Origin: Armatimonadota bacterium
Lineage (GTDB): Bacteria > Sysuimicrobiota > Sysuimicrobiia > Sysuimicrobiales > Humicultoraceae
Length of the DNA: 64,000 nt
NCBI GenBank assembly: GCA_031459715.1
Contig: JAVKIA010000001.1
Span: 48,419 to 112,418 of the forward strand
Reading direction: 5' to 3'
Part shown: positions 58,133-64,000 of the stretch, piece by piece
Position numbering within the stretch: position 1 is the first letter of the stretch
Layout of the letters: the number at the start of each line of letters is the position of its first letter
Notes under the pieces: model-generated
Told to the model about the DNA's origin: nothing
What the model saw: the letters and a program-made list of their open reading frames with translations, nothing else
The model's database searches: none
Translations under genes and position numbers: made by a program

Positions 58133-59255
58133 CCTGCAACCTCCCCATGTGTCCCACGACCGTCCGTGCCAGGCCAAGGACCCTTCGTGTGAAGGGGGCG
58201 CCAGGCGCTTCCAGGATCATCGGTACACCCCGGTTGGCCGAAGCGATGACGCGGTCGTCGCGGGGAACCAGTCCGGCGAATCGCAGCCCCAGCGTCCGCT
58301 CGGCGTCTCTGGGGTTGACGGAGAACCGCTCGTCGAAGCGATTTCCTACAAGGGCGATGTTGTGTGCGGGAAACCGGAGCTTAGCCAGCATCTCGATAAC
58401 CTGACTCACGTCCTTGAGGCAGATGACGTCCAGGGTTGTGAGCACGATGGCTAGGTCGGCAACATCCAGAGTGGCCAGCATCGTGTCGAAGGCGGACACC
58501 GTGGCGTCGACCACAACATAGTCGTACAATGTTTGCAGCACGCCGAGAACCGTGCGGAACCGTTCGGGAGGGATCTCCTCTGCCTGTTCGGTCCGCAGCG
58601 GAGCGGCCAGCACCTCGATGCCGCTGGCATGCCGGTGCAGGAATCGATCGGCGATCTCCACGTCCAGGGCCTTGTTGAGGTCGTGAATCGTGTGCTCGGG
58701 CTTGATGTTCAACAGCGTCGCCAGGTCTCCGAAGTAGAGGTCCCCGTCCACGACGGCCACGCGACCGACACGAAGTTGCTTTAAGGCAATAGCCAGGTTC
58801 ACGGTGATGGTGCTCTTGCCGACTCCCCCTTTGCTGGACATCACGGCGACGATGGTGCCCCTGCGGTCGGCGGCTGACTGTGCGGCGGACCTTGCTTCAT
58901 CAATGAGCCGAAGCACAGCCTCCTCGGTAATGGGTTCAAAGAGACACTCCCGGGCCCCGGCCTTCATCGCTCGGCGGATCTCTTCCACGGTCTTGCGCGG
59001 CGTGATCAGAACCAGAAACACTCCGGGATACTGTCGGGAAAGCCTGTCTGCTACATCGAACCCGCGCATGTCGGCGAGATCGGTGGAGAGAAAAATGAGC
59101 TGAGGTCGGCGGTAGGCCACGGCTTCGAGGAGTGCCGCATCGTCGTCCGCCTCGGCCACGATGCGCGCGCCCTGCTGTTGGGCCACCACCCGCGAGATGA
59201 GGTTTCTGCTGGCATCGTCGGAGGTGGCAACGATAATCCGCAGGAACTGAGGCAC
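58119..59255 (-). CDS. tadZ: Tad pilus localisation protein TadZ (CpaE), receiver plus ParA-like ATPase
   Basis: This 378-residue protein combines a degenerate receiver-like domain (about 5-125, with LIFLSTDLADMRGFDVADRL) and a ParA/MinD-type ATPase (about 133-370, deviant Walker A SSKGGVGKSTITVNLA, then VAVVDGDLYFGDLATLLNI). TadZ directs pilus machinery to a cell pole. GTG 59255 is the start, 9 bases after tadG. The receiver retains an Asp in FLSTDLADMRG, but a phosphorylation role is unproven in this family. Confidence 0.92.
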   Translation of the reverse strand: MPQFLRIIVATSDDASRNLISRVVAQQQGARIVAEADDDAALLEAVAYRRPQLIFLSTDLADMRGFDVADRLSRQYPGVFLVLITPRKTVEEIRRAMKAGARECLFEPITEEAVLRLIDEARSAAQSAADRRGTIVAVMSSKGGVGKSTITVNLAIALKQLRVGRVAVVDGDLYFGDLATLLNIKPEHTIHDLNKALDVEIADRFLHRHASGIEVLAAPLRTEQAEEIPPERFRTVLGVLQTLYDYVVVDATVSAFDTMLATLDVADLAIVLTTLDVICLKDVSQVIEMLAKLRFPAHNIALVGNRFDERFSVNPRDAERTLGLRFAGLVPRDDRVIASANRGVPMILEAPGAPFTRRVLGLARTVVGHMGRLQGVTA

Positions 59256-59264
59256 GTGGGGGTC

Positions 59265-60362
59265 CTACTCGATCAGTTTCACAGTGTAGACGCCTGTGTC
59301 GAACTCGGTCTCCCGGCCGTACGCCTGCATCGACACAATGGATACAAACCCGCCCTCGATCGTCGGGTTGGCTCCGGTGAACTTTCCGGTGGAACAGTCG
59401 AGTTGGAATGCAGCGAATCCCCAGATCTCGGTGGTGTAGGTGCCCTGCCCGCTAACTTGGTACGCGGGATTCAGCAAGGGCACCATGATGATACGGTCCA
59501 GCAAGTTGGGACTCTCGCAGCGAGTATCGACGCCCCGAGTAATCGGCCCGATCTTTACCCCGGTCTCGGTCTTCACGTTGGCGCACAGCGCAGGGGCACT
59601 GTCTGGATATGTTCCCCGTGTGACATCGTCGGTCCGTCCCATGTCGTAGCAGTACTCGGTGGGGGAGCCGTTGATGAAGTAGTCAAGCCACTGCGCCCCG
59701 CCTCCGCTGGGACAGTCAAAGCAGCCCATGCTGAGGAGACCCGTATTCCCGGAGCCCCATGGGCTGTCGTCGCTGGGATCGTTGGGGTTATCGCTGATAT
59801 CAAAGGTAAGCGGAAACCTCCGGCACTGCTCCGGCCGGCGGGGATCGTCCAGCTCCATCCACAGATACTCATTGCATTCGAGTTGGGTTGCGTACGCCTC
59901 CCAGTTCAGACCTATGGGGACGAGCCCCTTCGTCAGAATGATAGGGGTCAGCCGGGCGGTGCAGCGGACGGCGACCTCGATGCTGGGGCGGAGGAGGCGG
60001 AAGAAGTACGTGGGGACGGCTTCGCGAATCTCCACTCTGACCCGTCGCGGATCAATCAGCGTGGGCTGGTTGTTGTCGTCCAGGGTTGTAGCCTGGAGCA
60101 CGTCCCAGCTGATGTGGTTCCTGATCATGTCGCTGGCCGCGTACCGCTCCGCAGTGGGCGCCGCCGTAGCTGGATCCCGCCGGAGATTCAATGCCCCTGC
60201 CAGGGCGCCGGAGTCGCAGGCGTTTTGCATGGCGCGCCTGTAGCGGAAGACAATTCCCAGGTCTACGGCCATGCTCAGGAAGAGCAGCAGGACCAGAAAG
60301 AGACCTACCGTCAGAACGGCAATGGCCCCTCGCTCAGGTTCTGGACGCACTGCGAGCTTCAT
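59265..60362 (-). CDS. tadG: TadG-like pseudopilin/pilus assembly protein
   Basis: This is a 365-residue protein with the TadE/TadG N-terminus: a charged leader, then RGAIAVLTVGLFLVLLLFLS followed by MQNACDSGALAGALNL, which is the putative Flp pilus-assembly domain. The long C-terminal part is Cys- and Tyr-containing and extracytoplasmic. Its ribosome site (ACGGAGGCACGTTC before ATG 60362) lies in a 23-bp unit that is tandemly duplicated across the end of cpaB. It follows cpaB in the operon. Confidence 0.85.
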   Translation of the reverse strand: MKLAVRPEPERGAIAVLTVGLFLVLLLFLSMAVDLGIVFRYRRAMQNACDSGALAGALNLRRDPATAAPTAERYAASDMIRNHISWDVLQATTLDDNNQPTLIDPRRVRVEIREAVPTYFFRLLRPSIEVAVRCTARLTPIILTKGLVPIGLNWEAYATQLECNEYLWMELDDPRRPEQCRRFPLTFDISDNPNDPSDDSPWGSGNTGLLSMGCFDCPSGGGAQWLDYFINGSPTEYCYDMGRTDDVTRGTYPDSAPALCANVKTETGVKIGPITRGVDTRCESPNLLDRIIMVPLLNPAYQVSGQGTYTTEIWGFAAFQLDCSTGKFTGANPTIEGGFVSIVSMQAYGRETEFDTGVYTVKLIE

Positions 60363-60364
60363 GA

Positions 60365-60410
60365 ACGTGCCTCCGTGAAACTCACAAACGTGCCTCCGTG
60401 AAACTCACAA
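60365..60410. repeat. Tandem 23-bp duplication spanning the cpaB end and tadG ribosome site
   Basis: The 23-base unit at 60365-60387 is repeated exactly at 60388-60410 (read on the plus strand it starts ACGTGCCTCCGTGAAACTCA). On the coding strand each copy contains CACGGAGGCACGT. One serves tadG translation; the other encodes the last residues of CpaB (SFTEAR). Duplication of a ribosome-binding region has thus moved the cpaB stop codon. Confidence 0.9.
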
Positions 60411-61320
60411 CGGACTTGGTGGTCGCTCTCCAGACCTCGACGTTGAAAATCGTAGGTGCAGGGACTTTCGGAGCGGCAGCCTGGGCGGGTGCAGTGGTTG
60501 TCGGCGCAGACGGCCCGGAGGAGCGACGGAGCGCGGTTGTCCCGAAGGCGAGACGGGGCCGGGGAGCGGTGCGAGCTACGGCAGCCTGAGGAGCTGGTCC
60601 GGGGGCAGGCTTCACTACGCGGCCGAGAGCGCTCTCGATGGTTTTTCCGCTTGTCCGTACCTGCTCCGTTACCCCATAAGGCCTCAAGGCCAGCCGGACC
60701 TTCCCGCTGTTGTCGATCTGTGCCAGGGTCTCCACCTGTTCGGGGGAGAGGGCCAGGGTGGCGGAAGTGCTGACGCGTGGTTCCTCCCCGGGCTTCTGCT
60801 CGACCTTTTGAGCGATCGCCACGACTTCGATGTCCTGCAGGATGATCTTAGTGAACTTCAGGTCTCCCTCATTGACGGTGCCGACCACGTCGACACGGTC
60901 GCCTGGGAAGACGAATCCAGCCACGCCGACTACCTCGTTCACAGCGATGGTCATGGCCCGTTTGTTCTTGGGGAGCACGTAGGCCAGCCCTACGTTCACC
61001 CCGGCAGGCGCCAGCTTGTTGAGCAGCACCTGCTCATCCGCAAAGATCGGCGCCACCGCCACTCGGTTCACGACGTCCTCGATCCTGCGTGCAGCCTGCG
61101 GGTGGATAGCTGCTGCAGGAAGCTCCCGCAGTTCCAGGGCGTCTGCGGTGACAGTTTTCCGCTCGGCGATGCTGGCCTTGGCAAAGACGACCGCCTCAGT
61201 CTTGGCCGGGGCTACGACGGCAGCCTCACGTTGCAGGCTTCGCAGGTAGTTGATCACTGCCAGCGTTGTAAGCGACGCCATGGCAATGGCCACAACCGGT
61301 AGGATCCACCTGCGTCTCAT
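60382..61320 (-). CDS. cpaB: Flp pilus assembly protein CpaB (RcpC)
   Basis: This is a periplasmic component of the Tad system, 312 residues. An N-terminal membrane anchor (WILPVVAIAMASLTTLAVI) is followed by a SAF domain (about 42-105, with VFAKASIAERKTVTADALEL) and the RcpC/CpaB domain (about 110-215, with VVGVAGFVFPGDRVDVVGTV). The C-terminal 80 residues are Pro/Ala-rich and low complexity. The last residues come from the tandem 23-bp duplication. It begins 13 bases after tadE. Confidence 0.9.
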   Translation of the reverse strand: MRRRWILPVVAIAMASLTTLAVINYLRSLQREAAVVAPAKTEAVVFAKASIAERKTVTADALELRELPAAAIHPQAARRIEDVVNRVAVAPIFADEQVLLNKLAPAGVNVGLAYVLPKNKRAMTIAVNEVVGVAGFVFPGDRVDVVGTVNEGDLKFTKIILQDIEVVAIAQKVEQKPGEEPRVSTSATLALSPEQVETLAQIDNSGKVRLALRPYGVTEQVRTSGKTIESALGRVVKPAPGPAPQAAVARTAPRPRLAFGTTALRRSSGPSAPTTTAPAQAAAPKVPAPTIFNVEVWRATTKSVVSFTEARL

Positions 61321-61333
61321 GGCATATTCCCTC

Positions 61334-61774
61334 CTACTCCCACCTCATCGTCGACTGGCCGGTGACCTCCAGGTATCCCGGGTAGCTCATCCGGCCAATG
61401 AACGGAATGTCCCCGGTGATAGGCATGAGGGTGTAGACCTTGTACCGCACCGTGACGGTGACCAGACGCTCCAGCCCGTCGGTACTTCGAGTAATCTGGA
61501 TGCATGAGTTGTACGGTGCCGCGCACGGCACGGCATCCACGCTGAGAAACTGGGCGGTTTGCTGCACGCGCTGCCGGATGGCGGGATCAGCGGAAACATC
61601 AAAGTCCTGCACGATGCCAAATCTGGCTCCCTCCCGTGCGGCGTTTGTCACGATCAGCCACGAGCCAAAAACACGTCCAAACTCGAAAATCAAGAAGAGC
61701 AATAGGAGCAGTAGCGGTGTAAGCAGGACCAGCTCGACCGCGACCTGACCTCGGTGGTCATCGCACTTCTTCAT
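61334..61774 (-). CDS. tadE: TadE-like pseudopilin
   Basis: This 146-residue protein carries the TadE-like motif: a short charged leader then RGQVAVELVLLTPLLLLLLF, with Glu at +5 after the processing site as in pilins. The C-terminal part has a Cys pair (CAAPYNSC) and ends in a beta-rich region. ATG 61774 gives the leader MKKCDDH; ATG 61789 is an alternative but lies against a hairpin with no free ribosome site. TadE and TadG type pseudopilins are needed for pilus assembly. Confidence 0.87.
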   Translation of the reverse strand: MKKCDDHRGQVAVELVLLTPLLLLLLFLIFEFGRVFGSWLIVTNAAREGARFGIVQDFDVSADPAIRQRVQQTAQFLSVDAVPCAAPYNSCIQITRSTDGLERLVTVTVRYKVYTLMPITGDIPFIGRMSYPGYLEVTGQSTMRWE

Positions 61775-61791
61775 TGGCCCGTACAGCATGC

Positions 61792-61827
61792 GCGCGGGCC
61801 ACCTGACAACCGTCCGGTGGCCCGCGC
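61792..61827 (-). terminator. Hairpin between flp and tadE, probable attenuator
   Basis: A perfect 12-bp stem GCGCGGGCCACC (61792-61803) / GGTGGCCCGCGC (61816-61827) with a 12-base loop lies 41 bases after the flp stop on the coding strand. It lacks a U-tract. Between the pilin and assembly genes it would favour high pilin output by partial termination or mRNA protection. Confidence 0.7.
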
Positions 61828-61868
61828 AGAGTGTCCATCACCTGTCACGCAACGGACATTCCATCCCG

Positions 61869-62081
61869 CTACGGAATCGCTGGTGGGTTGATGGCTTGGC
61901 CCATCCAGTTGACGATCGCCGTGACAGCACCGGTGAGGGCGGGTTGCAGGGCGAACGCGGCGACGACAAGGAACAGAGCGACAGCTCCGAGCATCGCGAC
62001 ATACTCGACTGCGTCCTGGCCAGCTTCATCCCGGTGAAGCTTCCAGGCCAACCAAGCTCGTGCGTACGGCAGGGCTGACAT
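61869..62081 (-). CDS. flp: Flp-family type IVb pilin
   Basis: This is the major pilin precursor, 70 residues. A basic leader is followed by the processing site DEAG|QDAVEYV (after Gly21) with the conserved Glu at +5 and Tyr at +6 and a hydrophobic helix AMLGAVALFLVVAAFAL. The start is ATG 62081 because AAAGGAGGT, a perfect ribosome site, precedes it by 7 bases. TadV prepilin peptidase, needed for processing, is not in the window. The gene has a structured 5' leader and is followed by a hairpin. Confidence 0.93.
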   Translation of the reverse strand: MSALPYARAWLAWKLHRDEAGQDAVEYVAMLGAVALFLVVAAFALQPALTGAVTAIVNWMGQAINPPAIP

Positions 62082-62118
62082 GACCGACCTCCTTTCTAAC
62101 AGGGTTTCGGACAGCATC

Positions 62119-62145
62119 GACCGCCGTCGTCCCGATGCGGCGGTC
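62119..62145 (-). promoter_or_regulatory. Hairpin in the flp 5' leader
   Basis: GACCGCCG (62119-62126) pairs with CGGCGGTC (62138-62145) around an 11-base loop. It sits about 38 bases before the flp start, upstream of the ribosome site. Such leader stems often stabilise abundant pilin mRNAs; a protein-binding palindrome is the alternative. Confidence 0.5.
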
Positions 62146-62197
62146 AACACTCACGCTAGCCCCGGCTCAGACGGGATGCCACTACTCGGGCAGGTAG

Positions 62198-62220
62198 ACT
62201 TCGGGTAGCCTACCCGAAGT
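62198..62220. promoter_or_regulatory. 23-bp palindrome between the LuxR-type gene and flp
   Basis: Eleven-base arms ACTTCGGGTAG (62198-62208) and CTACCCGAAGT (62210-62220) flank one central C. It lies between the regulator stop and flp, so it could be an operator controlling flp or the end hairpin of the regulator transcript; no U-tract follows on either strand. The core heptamer CGGGTAG recurs in the palindrome at 62791-62805. Confidence 0.6.
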
Positions 62221-62240
62221 GCAGGTTGGGGGAAGGATCC

Positions 62241-62660
62241 CTACGGGTGGTCGCTAGGGTGATTTCGGGAGGGGTCTAGCCTCGAACGCATCGCCCGCCC
62301 GATCATCATGGCCTGCCCGCGATCTCTGACCCCCAGCTTGCGGAAGAGGTTCTTCAGATGAAACTTCACGGTGTTCTCGGAAATCCAGCACAGCTTGGCA
62401 ATCTCGGCGTTAGAGCGCCCTTCGGCGAGATGTGTGAGCATTTCTAGCTCTCTGGAGGTCAGATGGAGGTCGGTGGTGGGGAACTGGGGATTTCCCAGCT
62501 CCACCAGCTGGCGGAGGATCTCAGCGGCCCGTTCGATCCGCTCCGCAAGTTCAGCCAGAGCCCGGCCAAACTCCACCTCCTGCTCGTGGGTGAGCGGCCC
62601 GCTGCGGTTGGCGAGCTGAAAAGCCACCCTGGCGATAATGTCCTCAGCCGTCCCCGCCAT
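62241..62660 (-). CDS. LuxR-family response regulator-like protein, single HTH domain
   Basis: This is a small regulator of 139 residues. The N-terminal half is helical (HEQEVEFGRALAELAERIERA) without a recognisable receiver or autoinducer domain. The C-terminal LuxR/GerE helix-turn-helix spans about residues 65-125 with LTSRELEMLTHLAEGRSNAE, then FHLKNLFRKLGV. ATG 62660 is used; TTG 62675 is possible. It precedes the Tad operon on the same strand, with palindromes on both sides, which makes it the best candidate for a Tad regulator. How its activity is controlled is not visible. Confidence 0.85.
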   Translation of the reverse strand: MAGTAEDIIARVAFQLANRSGPLTHEQEVEFGRALAELAERIERAAEILRQLVELGNPQFPTTDLHLTSRELEMLTHLAEGRSNAEIAKLCWISENTVKFHLKNLFRKLGVRDRGQAMMIGRAMRSRLDPSRNHPSDHP

Positions 62661-62950
62661 AGCGACACCAGGCAAGCAGTCTTACCCAGAATCGACAAGA
62701 AGGTGCCGCAATCTTGACGCGAAACCGCCGTGTTCCTTATGTAAAGCCTAGGTAGCTATTTTTTGTTCTTGGGCGGGCTGGCTCTTCCTGCTACCCGTCG
62801 GGTAGGATCTGTCGGAGAGAAGGTTCCGGCCGGTAGGAGTTGGTCGCGGCCGGCTCCGACCTGTGGCTGGCGCCTCCCAGCTTGCCCGGCGGTTCCAGCG
62901 GCCAGACCGGGTCGGATCCTTTCGCAAACCCAGTGATGCTCGCTCAAGAG
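62661..62950. other. Intergenic region upstream of the LuxR-type gene
   Basis: These 290 bases between livH and the LuxR-type gene hold no supported gene. An unusually AT-rich stretch (about 62735-62770, containing TATTTTTTGTT) lies about 80-110 bases before the regulator start and may be its promoter region, though no clear hexamer pair is seen. A 15-bp palindrome (62791-62805) lies just upstream of it. No convincing terminator for livH was found. Confidence 0.5.
62791..62805. promoter_or_regulatory. 15-bp palindrome upstream of the LuxR-type gene
   Basis: CTACCCG-T-CGGGTAG is a perfect odd palindrome about 130 bases before the regulator start. Its arms are the same heptamer as in the 62198-62220 palindrome, in the opposite arrangement (arms pointing outward instead of inward). 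Shared half-sites suggest one regulator binding both, possibly the LuxR-type protein itself. Confidence 0.55.
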
Positions 62951-63820
62951 TCAGCGCTTCAGCAGCTTGCTGCCGTACAATCCGGTGGGCCTGACCAGGA
63001 GAATGCCCAGCATGATGGCGAAGGGGGCCATCTGGGCCAGGGGCGCGTAAACCAGCGAGCCCAGAGAAGTCACCTGTCCCACCAGAAAGGCGGAGACCAG
63101 CGTCCCCTTGATGCTGCCCAGCCCGCCGATGATCACCACCATGAAGACGAAGGCCAGCACGTTGAGGCCCATCTGGGGGTCCACCATGATGAGCGGGGCG
63201 TGCAGCCCTCCCGCCAGGCCCGAGAGCATCCCGGCCAGGACGAAGGTGATGGTAAAGAGGCGGTAGACGTTGATCCCCAGGCCTTCCACGTGGTCCACGT
63301 CCTCAATGCCCGCGCGGATGGCCTTGCCGGTGATGGTGCGGTTCAGGAAGAGGGTAATCCCCAGGTAGACCAGCACGGCCAGGCCCACCACAATCAACCG
63401 ATAGACGGGAACAGGCGTCCCCAGGATGCTGACCTGCGCCTGGACGGGGATTTCCGCCGGCCGGGGGATCAGCCCCCAGATGTACTTGATGGTCCCCACC
63501 CCGCCGACGAGTACGCCGAAGGAGGTAATCATGGTGAAGGTGATATCCCGGGCGTAGATGCGGAAGAAGACGAACCGCTCCACCGCCAGGCTTACCGCCC
63601 CCGCAACCAGCGCTCCCACCAGAACCGCCATCCAGATGTTGCCTGTGGCCACCTGCACTGTATAGGTGAGGTAGGCCCCCACGGAGTAGTAGAGGAGCTG
63701 GTCCAGGCTGATAATGCGCATCAGGCCGAAGCACAGGGAGAGGCCGATGGCCAGCAGGAAGTAGATGCTGCCCATGCTTAGCCCGAAGATGATCCCTGAG
63801 ATCAGCAGCTGCCGGTCCAT
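62951..63820 (-). CDS. livH: Branched-chain amino acid-type ABC permease LivH
   Basis: This is a membrane subunit of a LIV-type (hydrophobic amino acid/urea) importer, 289 residues with eight or so hydrophobic segments. It opens with LISGIIFGLSMGSIYFLLAI and has FGLMRIISLDQLLYYSVGAY, GITLFLNRTITGKAIRAGIE and the IIGGLGSIKGTLVSAFLVGQ motif close to the end. Ligands of LIV-type systems include amino acids, amides and aromatic acids. It lies 8 bases after livM, so the two are co-transcribed. Confidence 0.93.
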   Translation of the reverse strand: MDRQLLISGIIFGLSMGSIYFLLAIGLSLCFGLMRIISLDQLLYYSVGAYLTYTVQVATGNIWMAVLVGALVAGAVSLAVERFVFFRIYARDITFTMITSFGVLVGGVGTIKYIWGLIPRPAEIPVQAQVSILGTPVPVYRLIVVGLAVLVYLGITLFLNRTITGKAIRAGIEDVDHVEGLGINVYRLFTITFVLAGMLSGLAGGLHAPLIMVDPQMGLNVLAFVFMVVIIGGLGSIKGTLVSAFLVGQVTSLGSLVYAPLAQMAPFAIMLGILLVRPTGLYGSKLLKR

Positions 63821-63828
63821 GCCACGAC

Positions 63829-64000
63829 CTACCCGCGGTCCCCCGCGGCCGGGAGCGGCCGCCTGAGGGGCAGGGGGCGGCGCAACAGCGGCTCCAGCGT
63901 GCCCCAGATGCCCTTCTCCCCCGCCAGCATGATCAGCACCAGGAGGAAGCCCACGAAGAACTCCCAGTTCACGATGACCCGGCTGAGCACGTCCTTCATC
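63829..64000 (-). CDS. livM: Branched-chain amino acid-type ABC permease LivM, C-terminal fragment
   Basis: Only the last 56 or so codons are inside the window; the gene continues past the right edge. The visible C-terminus reads VIVNWEFFVGFLLVLIMLAG followed by EKGIWGTLEPLLRR, which is the usual end of LivM permeases, and then a Pro/Arg-rich tail before the TAG at 63829-63831. It pairs with livH downstream. Confidence 0.85.
   Translation of the reverse strand, partial: MKDVLSRVIVNWEFFVGFLLVLIMLAGEKGIWGTLEPLLRRPLPLRRPLPAAGDRG

Noticed and set aside
62198..62220. Calling the 23-bp palindrome a plain intrinsic terminator of the regulator gene.
   Set aside because: No U-tract follows on either strand and the same heptamer recurs upstream of the regulator, so an operator is at least as likely.

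Overview
The window is a GC-rich bacterial chromosome segment with no phage genes, transposases or CRISPR arrays. It carries many ABC uptake systems, molybdenum hydroxylase genes, sugar-acid and cyclitol catabolism genes, a Tad pilus locus that includes a secretin, and a secreted protein with S-layer homology repeats. Secretin plus SLH repeats suggest an outer membrane and a surface layer. A high-GC diderm of the Terrabacteria side (for example an Armatimonadota- or CSP1-3-like lineage) fits, but this is a guess from gene content; no marker gene here settles the taxonomy.

Layout. 0.1-3.6 kb (+): peptide-type ABC importer without ATPases. 3.6-10.3 kb (-): 5'-nucleotidase, HpcH/HpaI aldolase and a NitT/TauT-type ABC importer behind a cytosine-deaminase homologue. 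10.4-13.4 kb (+): family III CoA-transferase and a fused acetyl-CoA carboxylase carboxyltransferase (AccD-AccA). 13.5-18.1 kb (-): molybdenum hydroxylase large, medium and small subunits plus a DUF2877 protein. 18.3-23.1 kb: orphan substrate-binding lipoprotein, secreted hypothetical protein, asparaginase, short-chain dehydrogenase and a decayed anion transporter. 23.1-28.3 kb (+): CoxG, a second iron-sulfur subunit, MoxR ATPase, CoxE, XdhC and MocA-like maturation genes, behind two exact 37-bp repeats that each contain TATAAT. 28.3-31.7 kb: SLH/SPOR/phosphodiester-glycosidase protein, a 13-residue lysine-rich mini-ORF with its own terminator, and a glutaryl-CoA-dehydrogenase-like enzyme.

31.8-52.9 kb (+) is a run of 20 co-directional, mostly overlapping genes. 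It starts with a LacI regulator and holds three ABC importers (one ribose-type, two ferric-type by family), five TIM-barrel and related sugar enzymes, and an apparent Thermotoga-type inositol pathway. IolM and IolG lie in the first module and IolN and IolO in the second. A glyoxylate-type tail (Hyi, GlxR) follows. In all three importers the gap between the binding-protein gene and the permease gene holds a long GC-rich hairpin, probably favouring the binding protein.

52.9-62.7 kb: tRNA-Asp(GTC), then a Tad/Flp pilus locus on the minus strand with visibly lower GC. The locus runs LuxR-type regulator, Flp pilin, TadE, CpaB, TadG, TadZ, TadA, TadB, TadC, CpaC, DUF192. Its last gene runs antisense into the tRNA 3' end. 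Palindromes built from CGGGTAG half-sites lie on both sides of the regulator gene. 62.9-64.0 kb (-): branched-chain amino-acid-type permeases LivH and the end of LivM.
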